A DNA stretch of 64,000 nucleotides from Bryobacteraceae bacterium (GTDB lineage: Bacteria > Acidobacteriota > Terriglobia > Bryobacterales > Bryobacteraceae): contig JANWVY010000001.1 of NCBI GenBank assembly GCA_025056455.1, positions 1,034,013-1,098,012 of the forward strand, in the 5' to 3' direction. Shown in pieces: positions 26,891 to 35,895 of this stretch. The translations under genes were made by a program, and so were the position numbers. The stretch's first letter is position 1. Each line of letters begins with the position of its first letter. The notes under the pieces are model-generated. The model did not search any database. It saw only the letters and a program-made list of their open reading frames with translations, and was not told the DNA's origin.

Positions 26891-27634
26891 TTATGGCATG
26901 TTCGAACCGCCGCGCTTGGTCATCCGCTTCCAGATTAGAGGAGCGGTGAGGCGTAACACAGTCCATAGAATTTTCGACCCCGCGGCGAGACTTGCCTTCC
27001 ACTGTCCTGAGATCTTGTTCACCCCTGCCCTCCGCTTGCGGTACTGGACCGGCACTTCTACGACACGCAAGCCCTGCTGCAAGGCCCGCACTTGCATTTC
27101 CACGGTCCAGCCAAAACCGCGATCTTGCATTCCGAGCTGGCGCAACGCCTGAAAGCGAATGGCGCGGAAAGGACCGAGATCGGTGTAGCGGTGCCCGTAG
27201 AGAAGGCGAATGAATCCTGTGGCGACTGCGTTGCCGACTTGCTGGTGGGGCAACAGCGCTCCAGGTTCACAGACGCCCAACGTGCGGGAACCGATCACCA
27301 GGTCGGCGCGTCCGTCGAGGAGGGGGGCGAGCAAACGCGGGATGTCGCTGACATCCTCCGATAAGTCTGCTTGCATGAAAACGACGAAGTCACAATCCTG
27401 TGGCAGGGCGTTCACTGCTTTCAGACATGCGGCTCCGTATCCCCGCTCGGGCTCATCCACAACCATGGCGCCGTGCGCGCGGGCAATCAGAGCTGTTTGG
27501 TCGGTCGAGCCGTTGTTGGCCACAATTACCCAGCGAAACAGGTCGCGGGGAATGCGAGACAACATCTCCCCCAGCACGTCTTCTTCGTTGAGTGCAGGGA
27601 TGATGAGCGCGGTTGAAGCTTCCCTTTTTATCAT
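26891..27634 (-). CDS. Glycosyltransferase family 2, polyprenyl-phosphate sugar synthase type
   Basis: A 247-aa GT2 enzyme without membrane helices. It has TALIIPALNEED, NNGSTDQT, GYGAACLKA and a metal-site-like MQADLSED in place of the usual DADLQ, then VIGSRT. The closest known types transfer a sugar from a nucleotide donor to polyprenyl phosphate (DPM1/ArnC-like) or to a cell-surface acceptor. Its start is divergent from lepB (50 bp between starts). Confidence 0.85.
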   Translation of the reverse strand: MIKREASTALIIPALNEEDVLGEMLSRIPRDLFRWVIVANNGSTDQTALIARAHGAMVVDEPERGYGAACLKAVNALPQDCDFVVFMQADLSEDVSDIPRLLAPLLDGRADLVIGSRTLGVCEPGALLPHQQVGNAVATGFIRLLYGHRYTDLGPFRAIRFQALRQLGMQDRGFGWTVEMQVRALQQGLRVVEVPVQYRKRRAGVNKISGQWKASLAAGSKILWTVLRLTAPLIWKRMTKRGGSNMP

Positions 27635-27684
27635 GGTTTAATAAGGGGCGTTCACCCGCGGATGGTTTGGGGAATGAGAGAGGT

Positions 27685-28314
27685 ATGCACGATCAACCGA
27701 GGATGACCTCCGCAGATGCAGCGGTGAATTTGACGCAGTCCTATCTCAACCCGGCGCCTCCAGCTGCGCCTAGCCGGTGTGAGGAAACCAAGACGGCGCT
27801 CGCTTTGGTGTTTTCCTGGATGCGGGATCTGCTGTTTTCGGTGGTAATCGCCATTGTGGTGATTTTGTTTCTCTACCAGCCCGTTAAGGTGGAAGGCACA
27901 AGCATGATGCCCGCCCTGGAGGATCAGGAGCGCATTTTCATCAACAAATACGTCTACCGGTTTGGAATTGGCGAGATTATGCGTGGGGACATGGTGGTGT
28001 TTCACTACCCTCATGATCCCTCTAAGTCCTACATCAAGCGCGTGATTGGTTTGCCAGGCGACACCGTCGCCATGGAAGACGGCGTGGTGTTTGTGAATGG
28101 CAAACGGCTGGAAGAAGATTACGTCCCGGAGCAATACCGCGACCGCCAAAGCATGCCTTTGGTCCGCATTCCAGCCGATCATTATTTTGTGCTGGGAGAT
28201 CACCGGTCCTCTTCGAATGACAGCAGGGCCTGGGGCCCAGTGCATCGCCAGTATATTTACGGTAAGGCGGTGTTCGTATACTGGCCGCTCGACAAAATGG
28301 GGCTGCTGCATTAG
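27685..28314 (+). CDS. lepB: Signal peptidase I
   Basis: A 209-aa serine protease that cleaves Sec and Tat signal peptides at the outer face of the inner membrane. Catalytic Ser73 (GTSMMPAL) and Lys118 (SYIKRVIGLPGD) are present, with box E VLGDHRSSSNDSRAWGPV. One membrane helix (LLFSVVIAIVVILFLY) precedes the catalytic part; the N-terminal 35 residues are an unconserved cytosolic tail. ATG 27685 is chosen by a weak GAGAG 4 nt upstream and by the overlap that an earlier TTG would cause with the divergent gene. Confidence 0.95.
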   Translation: MHDQPRMTSADAAVNLTQSYLNPAPPAAPSRCEETKTALALVFSWMRDLLFSVVIAIVVILFLYQPVKVEGTSMMPALEDQERIFINKYVYRFGIGEIMRGDMVVFHYPHDPSKSYIKRVIGLPGDTVAMEDGVVFVNGKRLEEDYVPEQYRDRQSMPLVRIPADHYFVLGDHRSSSNDSRAWGPVHRQYIYGKAVFVYWPLDKMGLLH

Positions 28315-28343
28315 GACTTCGGCCCAGCTTCCCAGCTGCGCTC

Positions 28344-28562
28344 TCAACGCCGGCTAAACAACCACATCAAGAGAGTCAACACAGCACTGATCAGCAACGA
28401 CGTGCCCAACGGGAAATAGATGTGTGTATTCTTGCTTTGCCAGTGAATATCCAGCGGCAACCGTCCCAAGCGAAAGGGTAGACGGTCCCCTAGCAAGAAC
28501 AGCAAACCGACGCCGGCAAGGAGGAGGCCGACGAAGATGAGAGACCTTCCGAGCTGCTCCAT
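28344..28562 (-). CDS. DUF2905 family membrane protein
   Basis: A 72-aa protein with two helices (LIFVGLLLAGVGLLFLLG and LGTSLLISAVLTLLMWLF) joined by the family segment LGRLPLDIHWQSKNTHIYFPLGTS. Function unknown. It is convergent with lepB and has a gene on the same strand 21 bp upstream. Confidence 0.85.
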   Translation of the reverse strand: MEQLGRSLIFVGLLLAGVGLLFLLGDRLPFRLGRLPLDIHWQSKNTHIYFPLGTSLLISAVLTLLMWLFSRR

Positions 28563-28583
28563 GGCCTCGATAAACTCCCTGGT

Positions 28584-29822
28584 CTAGACAAAATAGCGGC
28601 GATCCTTGTGCATGCCCACCAGGATTTGGAAAATTCGGTGCCCGATGAGTTCATGGAGGGTCAGTAACTCCTGGTTGGCTTCCGTAATCTCCCTTACGTT
28701 TTTCGGGTCGCTGACCGGGCCCCCGGCCTTGAGGGCCTCGGTGGCTTCTTTGAGTACCGAATCCTCGAGCACCTCACCCGCCATCTCCCACAGCGTGATA
28801 AAGCGGTCCACGGCGGTGGGAAAGCTGACGGCAAACACCCCATAGTTGCTGGTTGTGCGGGGCGGCTTGTAGTCGAGATTGAATGGCCCGTGATAGCCAT
28901 GGCTGCGCAGCAGGACAAGCACATTCAGCCAGTCCAGCGGGTTTACAAGGCCAACGGCGATGTCCACGTCATGCTTGAGCCGGTAGCCATCGTTGATGTC
29001 AAAGTGCCACAGCTTACCTGCGAGGAGTGCCCGCGCAAGCGCTGCCCGGGGTGCAGCTCCCCACATCAACTCATGAAGGTACTCGGGGTTCAAGCCAACC
29101 ATTTCCGGATGTTGCAGCAAGCCAGAATGAATAAACGCCAGCATCGCGTCCGAAGTGGGCAACAGAATTTCAGCCTGCGGCTCAAAGGGTTTCGCCTCGA
29201 GACAGTGTTTGAGCACGGCCCGGTTGTACTGCTTCGACAGTTCGAGATCTGCCTGGCAAGCGGCATTCAAGGCCTCGGCATACCAGCGCAAAGTTTGCGT
29301 TTCTTCGACCGCTCCTTGAATCTGATAGCCGAGCGATCCGGGCCAGTACACGGCGAACTGGGCGCCGAGCTGGTGTCCAATTTTGACCGTGTTGCAGAGC
29401 CGCGCCGCTGCATACTCTCGCACTGCCGGAGATTCAGCGGCTGGCCCGGCGGCAAAGACGGCGTGAAAGAAAGTCTCCGTCGTCACCATGGAACACTTCA
29501 CTCCGGTTTCCCGCAAGACTCGGCTAATGCGTTCCACCACGACGTCCTGTTCTGGGGTGAAAAGAGCATCGGGGGGAATGACATCGGTGTCGTGCGTGCT
29601 CCAGTAGCCGATGCCAATCTCGGCGTAATTCCGGATGACATCTTCAAAACCGACCGGCTTGCGCGTGGGGGCATGAAACAGCGCTTGTCCTTCGTAAGCA
29701 GCCGCCCATTGCGGGCCGCTGATGAAGTACTTGCGGCGCTGTTCTGGGGTGTAAGAGGCCCCACAGGCCCGCATAAGCCGGTCCACTAAGGCCCTTTGCT
29801 CGTTTTTTGGGATGGGTTTCAT
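28584..29822 (-). CDS. Xylose isomerase-like protein (class I group)
   Basis: A 412-aa TIM-barrel protein that lines up well with actinobacterial xylose isomerases (ketol isomerisation of xylose to xylulose, two divalent metals). Matching parts are THDTDVIPPD (residues 76-85; the family has HDDDLIPF), the metal-site segment LEAKPFEPQAEILLPT, LNPEYLHELMWG, KLWHFDIND and LDYKPPRT. The substitution HDTD for HDDD near the catalytic His and the extra N-terminal 20 residues make a different pentose or hexose substrate possible, so I leave the symbol empty. No xylulokinase or xylose transporter nearby. Confidence 0.82.
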   Translation of the reverse strand: MKPIPKNEQRALVDRLMRACGASYTPEQRRKYFISGPQWAAAYEGQALFHAPTRKPVGFEDVIRNYAEIGIGYWSTHDTDVIPPDALFTPEQDVVVERISRVLRETGVKCSMVTTETFFHAVFAAGPAAESPAVREYAAARLCNTVKIGHQLGAQFAVYWPGSLGYQIQGAVEETQTLRWYAEALNAACQADLELSKQYNRAVLKHCLEAKPFEPQAEILLPTSDAMLAFIHSGLLQHPEMVGLNPEYLHELMWGAAPRAALARALLAGKLWHFDINDGYRLKHDVDIAVGLVNPLDWLNVLVLLRSHGYHGPFNLDYKPPRTTSNYGVFAVSFPTAVDRFITLWEMAGEVLEDSVLKEATEALKAGGPVSDPKNVREITEANQELLTLHELIGHRIFQILVGMHKDRRYFV

Positions 29823-29897
29823 GAGAGTTCCGCCACTGAACTCTTCATGATAGCGGGGCCAACGCCCGGCCGGGGATCTTGAGGTAGCGGATGGAGT

Positions 29898-30758
29898 TTA
29901 GAATTTTCGCAAGAAATGCTGGTATCCGGCCGCTGCCAGAAGCTTCCGAGCCGTTTCGATCTCTCCGCGGGAACGTAGCGGGCCGACGAGCACACGACGG
30001 CCGTCTGCGCTCTGCCCCGCGGCGAGACGGACGGGAAGACCAAGACCTGCCACCTTTTTGCTGAACGATTCGGCAAGCCTGTGGTCCACCACCCCAACTT
30101 GCCAGAAGGTCTCGCCGGCCTGGGGTTCTGCAAGGACGGTTTCCCCTCCAATTGGCGTGCTCAACGCCAAGAGTTCTCCGCTAGCTTCCGTTCTCCTTTC
30201 TTCGTTGGTTGTCGCGGCAAGCTTTGAGGGAAGCGGAGCAACAACTGGATTCGTGCGCTTCGGTTGCGCAACTGCCTTGGCATGAACCCCCAGTTCCAAG
30301 TTCGGGGATGGCTGCGTCGACACACTGGGGCGCAGTGGATGCAGAGGTCCTGACGAGGGCGCAAGCGCGGGAAGCCTCTGACGACCGCTTCCCACAGTTG
30401 ACTCCTCGCGGCCCGATTCGGGAGGACTTGGGGGCGTAAGGGTTTGCTTTTGCGACGCTACGGGAGCCGCAGTCGGCATGGCGGAAGCTGCCCGGGCCTC
30501 CAGGGGTGTACTTTCTTCGTGCGATTTTCGAGGATCCACAATAATGGCTGGCGTGGCGTGAGTTTCATCCGCGTTTCGCAGCTGGGCCACAGTAATGGAC
30601 CTGCCGGTTACATAGGAAAGAGTTGCCACTAGCCCGATTACGACTAAAAACATGAGACACACCGCAACCACTTGCCGTTGTCCGAGCACGAGCGCGACTT
30701 GTTCCTCGTGGTGTCCGTCCATAGCACTCTCATGATCGGCTTTCCTAAGCAAATCCAT
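29898..30758 (-). CDS. SPOR-domain single-pass membrane protein
   Basis: A 286-aa protein: short cytosolic N-terminus with HHEEQVALVLGQRQ, one helix (VVAVCLMFLVVIGLVATLSYV), a long Pro/Ser/Ala-rich periplasmic linker, and a C-terminal SPOR domain (FWQVGVVDHRLAESFSKKVAGLG, then RRVLVGPLRSRGEIETARKLLAAAGY). SPOR domains bind denuded septal peptidoglycan, so a role at the division site is likely. ATG 30722 would shorten it by 12 residues and is possible. It is divergent from the squalene-cyclase-fold gene. Confidence 0.85.
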   Translation of the reverse strand: MDLLRKADHESAMDGHHEEQVALVLGQRQVVAVCLMFLVVIGLVATLSYVTGRSITVAQLRNADETHATPAIIVDPRKSHEESTPLEARAASAMPTAAPVASQKQTLTPPSPPESGREESTVGSGRQRLPALAPSSGPLHPLRPSVSTQPSPNLELGVHAKAVAQPKRTNPVVAPLPSKLAATTNEERRTEASGELLALSTPIGGETVLAEPQAGETFWQVGVVDHRLAESFSKKVAGLGLPVRLAAGQSADGRRVLVGPLRSRGEIETARKLLAAAGYQHFLRKF

Positions 30759-30837
30759 TAGGGCTTTCTAAGGAAGTTCTGAGTGCAAGGTGAGGCTCTC
30801 GATTACAGTTTTTAGCGCTCTCTTCCGATAGAAGACT

Positions 30838-31752
30838 GTGGGGGCGGAATTTTCGCGGGGGCGCCTGGCCCGGCTGCGCGATCTACAGAACCCGGATGGT
30901 GGGTGGGGCTATTTTCCAGGGCGTCATTCCTGGCTCGAGCCCACCTGCTACGCGCTCCTGGCGCTTTTCCCAGACAGTATTTCTCCAGCGCGTCCCCAAG
31001 ATCGTGAGAGCTGGCTGCGAGGATGGAACTATGTTCGCTCTTTGCAGAATCCCGATGGGGGCTGGAGACCTTCGGCGGGCGTTGCTGCTGCTTCATGGGC
31101 CAGCGCCCTGGCGCTCCATTTACACCTGTTGCGCGGCGTCACGGATGAATCCTTTCGCCAAGGGATCGGCTGGTTGTTGAAGCTACGGGGTACGGAAGGA
31201 GGCCTGCTCGAGCGTGCCATCGCCACGGTGTGGAAGGGCGCCGTCGAGTATGACCGGCGTTTTAAGGGCTGGCCGTGGGTTCCCGATACCTCGAGCTGGA
31301 TTGAGCCCACAGCCCACACTCTGCTCGTGCTCAAGAAAGCGTTGCGGCGTGGAGAAAGCGCGGGCGTCCCAGTAGACTTGTGCCGGGCGCGAATTGAAGA
31401 AGCGGAAAACATGATCCTGGATCGACGCTCACCGGATGGTGGTTGGAACTATGGCAACCGGCGGGTAAAGAACGTCGACCTGCCGTCCTATCCCGAGACC
31501 ACAGCCGTGGCGTTACTTGGTTTACAGGGGCGGCCTGAGGCGGACCTTACGCGCGCAATCGCTCTCGCCAAACGATATTTCACCCAGACAAGGTCACGGC
31601 TGGCGCGAGCTTGGCTGGCCATTAGTCTCCAAAACTACGGTCTCGAAGTGGCGCTCGAGGAGTGCGGTCCGAGCAACGACATTCTCGTCACGGCACTTGA
31701 AGCGATTGCTTTTCCTCAAGGAGGACACCAGTGGCTGACCCCTGTATCTTAG
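30838..31752 (+). CDS. Prenyltransferase/squalene-cyclase-fold repeat protein
   Basis: A 304-aa alpha/alpha-toroid protein with QW-type repeats (QNPDGGWGYF, QNPDGGWRPS, SPDGGWNYGN). It is half the length of squalene-hopene cyclases and lacks the catalytic DxDD acid; instead the matching helices read SWLEPTCYALLAL, SWIEPTAHTLLVL and YPETTAVALLGL, a repeated E-(P/T)-T pattern. It may bind a polyprenyl or sterol-like ligand or act in a non-terpene reaction. GTG start. It overlaps the DUF362 gene by 22 bp, and a GT39 protein follows, so the three probably act together in the envelope. Confidence 0.75.
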   Translation: MGAEFSRGRLARLRDLQNPDGGWGYFPGRHSWLEPTCYALLALFPDSISPARPQDRESWLRGWNYVRSLQNPDGGWRPSAGVAAASWASALALHLHLLRGVTDESFRQGIGWLLKLRGTEGGLLERAIATVWKGAVEYDRRFKGWPWVPDTSSWIEPTAHTLLVLKKALRRGESAGVPVDLCRARIEEAENMILDRRSPDGGWNYGNRRVKNVDLPSYPETTAVALLGLQGRPEADLTRAIALAKRYFTQTRSRLARAWLAISLQNYGLEVALEECGPSNDILVTALEAIAFPQGGHQWLTPVS

Positions 31753-32681
31753 GTGGCCGACAGGCGGCCTGTCTGATCTCGCGCCGACAGCTTCCTGTCG
31801 CCGGGCTGGCCCTGGCGGCAGGATGCTCGAAAGTACCCCCGCGTCCAAAAGCGCGCGTCTTTATCGCAAAAGCGGCTCACTACAACGTGGATCTGGTTTC
31901 GCTCCTCGAGCGTGGAATCGAGGCCTGTGGCCTCGAGGTCCATGGTAAGCGGGTGCTCCTCAAGCCAAATCTCGTGGAGTTTGATTCCTCGACAGCCATT
32001 AACACAAATGTCGCCGTGATCGCCGCCGCCCTTGAGGTGTTTCGGAAGAAAGGGGCGGCAAGTGTGGTTGTGGCGGAGGGACCAGGCCACCGCCGGGACA
32101 CGATCTTTTTGGCTGAGGAAGCTCGCTATCGAAGCGAAATTGAGAAATTCGAGGAGTTGTTTGTCGATCTGAACCGCGATGACGTATCTTCAGTTCGACC
32201 CTTCGCTACTCTCCCGGAAATTTTCCTGCCTCGTACAGCTCTTGCCGCCGACCTGATTGTTTCTCTTGCGAAAATGAAAACGCATCATTGGGCCGGGGCC
32301 ACGCTCTCCATGAAAAATCTTTTTGGTCTGGTTCCCGGATCGGTTTACGGCTGGCCGAAAAACATCCTGCACCGGATCGGAATCACCCGTTCGATCCTTG
32401 AGCTAAACCGTGTCTTCCGCAACACTTTCGCTATCGTGGACGGCATCGTCGCCATGGAAGGCAACGGCCCCATTCAGGGTACACCGAAGGCAGCGGGCGT
32501 TTTGGTCATGGGCTCGGACCTTCCGGCCGTCGATGCGACTTGCTGCCGCATGATGGACATCTCACCGGACTCAATCGAATACCTGAGACTGGCAGAAGAC
32601 CTAGGCCAGACGAGCGAATCGCAAATTGAGCAGTGCGGAGAGACTCTTGCCAGCGTAAAAACAACATTCCGTCGAGCTTAG
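31731..32681 (+). CDS. DUF362 domain lipoprotein
   Basis: A 316-aa protein. The GTG at 31731 is set by AAGGAGG 6 nt upstream. A leader with SRRQ and a lipobox ending at Cys32 (GLALAAGC) suggests Tat- or Sec-exported lipoprotein. DUF362 features: RVLLKPNLVEFDSSTAINTN, VVVAEGPGHRRDT, KMKTHHWAGATLSMKNLFGLVPG. DUF362 proteins often accompany ferredoxin domains, absent here. The function is unknown; the domain has been linked to membrane redox or anaerobic steps. Confidence 0.82.
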   Translation: MADPCILGGRQAACLISRRQLPVAGLALAAGCSKVPPRPKARVFIAKAAHYNVDLVSLLERGIEACGLEVHGKRVLLKPNLVEFDSSTAINTNVAVIAAALEVFRKKGAASVVVAEGPGHRRDTIFLAEEARYRSEIEKFEELFVDLNRDDVSSVRPFATLPEIFLPRTALAADLIVSLAKMKTHHWAGATLSMKNLFGLVPGSVYGWPKNILHRIGITRSILELNRVFRNTFAIVDGIVAMEGNGPIQGTPKAAGVLVMGSDLPAVDATCCRMMDISPDSIEYLRLAEDLGQTSESQIEQCGETLASVKTTFRRA

Positions 32682-32690
32682 CCTCGCCAC

Positions 32691-34256
32691 ATGAACTGGC
32701 TTGCAAAACGGCTTTTCTGGCTCAGCGTCGCAGCGGGGTTAGCAGCGGCTTACTGGATCGCCTGGCGCGCTCCCGCGGTTGGCACCTTTCATGACGATGG
32801 CATCTATGCGGTCACGGCAAAAGCCCTGGCGGAAGGCAAGGGCTATCGAATCCTCAGCCTGCCGGCAGAGATTGTCCAAACGAAGTATCCGATCCTTTTT
32901 CCGCTGGCGCTCGCGGCGGTTTGGAAATTGTTTCCCGAATTTCCCAACAATGTGCCCCTGCTCAAGCTCGTGCCGTTGGCCTTTGCCCTCCTCTGGCTGG
33001 TGGTTGTCTACCGGTTCGCACGAGAGCACTCGCTTCCGCGCTCGAGCGCGATGGCAGTTTGCCTGGTGACTGCGGCCGCGCCTTGGACCGTCTACCTAAG
33101 CACCGCCCTCCTCTCGGAAACATTATTTGCTCTCTGTCTCACGGCTTCCTTGCTCTACCTGCGCCAAACTGCTGAGGGTACAGGCAAGGCAGGGGCTCAA
33201 ACGGTGTTCTTATCAGCGCTATTTGCAGCTTTGGCCTTCCTGACTAGAAGCATCGGTTTGAGCTTAATTCTGGCGGGGTTTTTATTTCTTTGGCGACAAG
33301 GCCATCCCCGACCGGCGATAGGCTTCGTGCTGGTGGCAAGCTTGTTTTCCCTGCCCTGGCTGGTGTGGACCAAACTCGCGGCGGGAGCCAGCGCCGCAGC
33401 AGACTCTTATTACTCGGTGGCCAACTATCAAAGTTGGAACATCCTTTTCAACTTCGATCTGCCCCAGAAGCTGCACATCGCAGGGCAGAACATCCTGATG
33501 CTCATCCTGAGTCCAGCGGCGGTACTAGGGTGGCCCATGGAGGGAGTGTTTTTCGCAGCGGCTGGAGTTTTCGGTCTGTGGCTGATTTCCGGCCTCATCC
33601 GCCAAGCATCGGCCCTGCTCAAAGTTTTTCTGGCAGTGTACAGCGGTTTTGTCATTTGCTGGGCCTGGAGTCCAGGCCGGTTTGTCGCCCCCGTCCTTCC
33701 CCTACTTTTGATTCCAGCAGCGCGACAACTCGATCGCCTACCTGGCACACAACGTCGCGTTGCGTTTGGACTCGTTCTTGTTATCCTGGCCCTGTCCCTG
33801 GGAGCGGCCTCACAAAGAACGTTGCGTCTGGGCGACGCCATGCCCGCACTCGCCGACGGTGATGGGTTTGATCGTCTGGCGGGCTTAATGGATTGGGTCT
33901 CAAAAAGAACTTCCCCTCAGAGCGTCCTGGCAGGCAATCTCGACCCGCTTTATTACCTTTACACGGGTCGAAAGGCGGTACGGGCGTTTCAAGCTGATCC
34001 TTACCAGCTCATTTACGCCCAGCGCGGCGAGCCGATTGGCTCGCCCGAGCAGCTACTCATCACGCTATGCCGGGCCGGCGCCTCCTATTGGATTGAATCG
34101 CCCAATTCCGGCTTTCTCGAAGGGAAGTATCTGGTGACGATTCAGAGATTCCTGCACGAACACTCGCCCCAACGGCTGCCGAAACTCTTTGAGCTTGGCG
34201 ATCGCCACCGCGTATACGGGTTACCGTGCGCGGCTCCAGGGCCTGCCTCTCAATGA
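32691..34256 (+). CDS. ArnT/PMT-type glycosyltransferase (GT39-like) membrane protein
   Basis: A 521-aa protein with about eleven helices. The family's first periplasmic loop motif is seen in FHDDGIYAVTAKALAEGKGYR (the acidic pair) and the second loop carries TALLSETLFALCL. Such enzymes transfer a sugar from a polyprenyl-phosphate donor to lipid A, protein or polymer outside the inner membrane; the acceptor cannot be told. It follows DUF362 by 9 bp and would be a plausible user of the polyprenyl-sugar made by the GT2 enzyme at 26.9 kb (inference). Confidence 0.8.
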   Translation: MNWLAKRLFWLSVAAGLAAAYWIAWRAPAVGTFHDDGIYAVTAKALAEGKGYRILSLPAEIVQTKYPILFPLALAAVWKLFPEFPNNVPLLKLVPLAFALLWLVVVYRFAREHSLPRSSAMAVCLVTAAAPWTVYLSTALLSETLFALCLTASLLYLRQTAEGTGKAGAQTVFLSALFAALAFLTRSIGLSLILAGFLFLWRQGHPRPAIGFVLVASLFSLPWLVWTKLAAGASAAADSYYSVANYQSWNILFNFDLPQKLHIAGQNILMLILSPAAVLGWPMEGVFFAAAGVFGLWLISGLIRQASALLKVFLAVYSGFVICWAWSPGRFVAPVLPLLLIPAARQLDRLPGTQRRVAFGLVLVILALSLGAASQRTLRLGDAMPALADGDGFDRLAGLMDWVSKRTSPQSVLAGNLDPLYYLYTGRKAVRAFQADPYQLIYAQRGEPIGSPEQLLITLCRAGASYWIESPNSGFLEGKYLVTIQRFLHEHSPQRLPKLFELGDRHRVYGLPCAAPGPASQ

Positions 34257-34354
34257 CGAAAGCCCGGCGGCTTGCCGGCGGAGCAATTTCCTGACACGGC
34301 TTTGCGAGAGGGAAACCGCCTCGCAGAACAGCAAGCGACGCAACCGGTTCTCTC

Positions 34355-35317
34355 TCACCACGGCATCTGCCGCTTGGTGTAGCGCCGTCCCTTTTCCGCT
34401 GCTTCTTGACTTCCGGCGCCGATGCGGACACCCTCGTCAATCATTTTCTCCACATCATCCGGCCGCACGGTGTTTAAAAATGCAATCTTGGCTTTTTTCG
34501 TAGCGGCGAGAACCCGAGCCCTCGCTTCCCGCATCTGCGGGTGCAGGGTTTCGTTGGCGCCATGGCCGTCCGGAAGATTCAAGGAGAGGCCCATGTCTCC
34601 CGGTCCCCATTCCGCAAAGGCGATCCCAGGAACGGAGGCCACAAGCTCCGCATTGGCCAGGGCATACTTATCTTCGATCTTCAGCCCGAGCATGAACTCG
34701 CCTTCCGGATTGAGGGGCCAGGGATCGGCCTTTCTCATGTATTCGGCTGGCGAAATACCCCAGATGCGCGAGGCGAAACCCTGCGAGCCATTGCCAAGAA
34801 GCCCCTCTCCGATCCCAGGTACAACGGGCTTGGCATTGGGATAACGCAGGGCTTGGACAAAGATGCGCACCGCTTCCGGACTTCGTGCGTGACACAACAA
34901 AATTCCATGAATTCCAGCCGCCATCGCTTGCTGGACGACCCAGAAGTTCGCGCGCATATGATGTTCATCAATGCCAAGGACTGGAAGTGTGGCGATCACA
35001 GCTGGCGTTCGGTGTCCACTCTTGGTAGGGCCACCATCCACGAGGCCGCGCATGAATTCGCGCAGAGCGGTAAAGTCTAGCGAACCGTGCTCCATCTCGT
35101 AGGTGATATAGTCAGCCCAGGTTTGCGCCATCTTTTTGCCCTCTTGGTAGCCAGCGCCCCCAGCGACCGTGACGTAGTACACCGGCTGCCCCTGCTCCAA
35201 CAGCTCGATGGCTTTGTTAATTCTTTTTGGCTTATAGTTGGAGACCGGTTGCGCGTTGACAGCCGACCAGCAAGCGGCGAGCAGGGCGAATACGACGAGC
35301 CGAATCTTCGTGTTCAT
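34355..35317 (-). CDS. HpcH/HpaI-type aldolase with signal peptide
   Basis: A 320-aa protein. An N-terminal signal peptide (RLVVFALLAACWSAVNA, cleavage after Ala) is unusual for this normally cytosolic class II aldolase family. Metal ligands are kept in GLKIEDKYALANAE and GPGDMGLSLN, and the barrel has GIHGILLCHARSPEAV. The family cleaves 4-hydroxy-2-oxoacids to pyruvate or similar. An exported form would act on acids in the periplasm; the physiological reaction is unknown. AAGGTG lies upstream of the ATG. It converges on the GT39 gene with a 98-bp gap in which I see only a short GC-rich hairpin. Confidence 0.82.
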   Translation of the reverse strand: MNTKIRLVVFALLAACWSAVNAQPVSNYKPKRINKAIELLEQGQPVYYVTVAGGAGYQEGKKMAQTWADYITYEMEHGSLDFTALREFMRGLVDGGPTKSGHRTPAVIATLPVLGIDEHHMRANFWVVQQAMAAGIHGILLCHARSPEAVRIFVQALRYPNAKPVVPGIGEGLLGNGSQGFASRIWGISPAEYMRKADPWPLNPEGEFMLGLKIEDKYALANAELVASVPGIAFAEWGPGDMGLSLNLPDGHGANETLHPQMREARARVLAATKKAKIAFLNTVRPDDVEKMIDEGVRIGAGSQEAAEKGRRYTKRQMPW

Positions 35318-35373
35318 GGCACCTTAGTTTATTGAATTCCGAGGCGGTTGGCGAGTGCTTCGGGCGAATAACG

Positions 35374-35895
35374 TCAGCGCATTAGCAGAGCCGAAATGGC
35401 CCCCAGAAAAGCAGAGGCCAGAATCACCCAGGCGCTATCGATACGCGTGCCAGCGGTCAGCAAAAAACTGATTAGGGCCAGGCTCGCAGTCCACCAATGT
35501 TCGAGGGCTTCTCTGGCGAAAGGGATGGTGGCTGAGAGCAGCAGTCCAGCCGAAGACAACACAACTGCCTGAATGACCCGTTTGAGCCGAGGATCCTCAG
35601 CGTATTGGGAGGCGTACCGCAACAGAGGCAAGATGAGAAAAGCAGGCGTCACCATCGCCAGCCACCCGGCGATCGCACCGGGAACCCCCGCTGCGGCGTA
35701 GCCTACTGCAACTACATACAACCCGATCGGACCTGGACCACTTCGCCCGGCAGCAACGGCCGTGTGCAGTTGCCGCTCCGTCAAGATGCGGTGCTTGATA
35801 ACCAGATCCGAATGGATCATGGGCAGCGAACCCAGACCGGAAAAGGACGTGATGGTTGCTTTGAGCAACAAAAAATAAAGAAGCACTAGCTTCAT
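35374..35895 (-). CDS. Chromate transporter, second half-protein (ChrA C-type)
   Basis: A 173-aa membrane protein; the ATG at 35895 overlaps the partner's stop (ATGA). Segments FSGLGSLPMIHSDLV, SGPGPIGLYVVAVGYAAAGVPGA and AWVILASAFLGAISALL match the CHR domain. Bacterial ChrA can be a single two-domain protein or two half-size proteins from adjacent genes as here. Expected role: chromate/sulfate-type anion export. Confidence 0.88.
   Translation of the reverse strand: MKLVLLYFLLLKATITSFSGLGSLPMIHSDLVIKHRILTERQLHTAVAAGRSGPGPIGLYVVAVGYAAAGVPGAIAGWLAMVTPAFLILPLLRYASQYAEDPRLKRVIQAVVLSSAGLLLSATIPFAREALEHWWTASLALISFLLTAGTRIDSAWVILASAFLGAISALLMR

Noticed and set aside
34257..34354. GC hairpin after the GT39 gene as a terminator
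   Set aside because: Only about 5 bp of stem and no U-tract.
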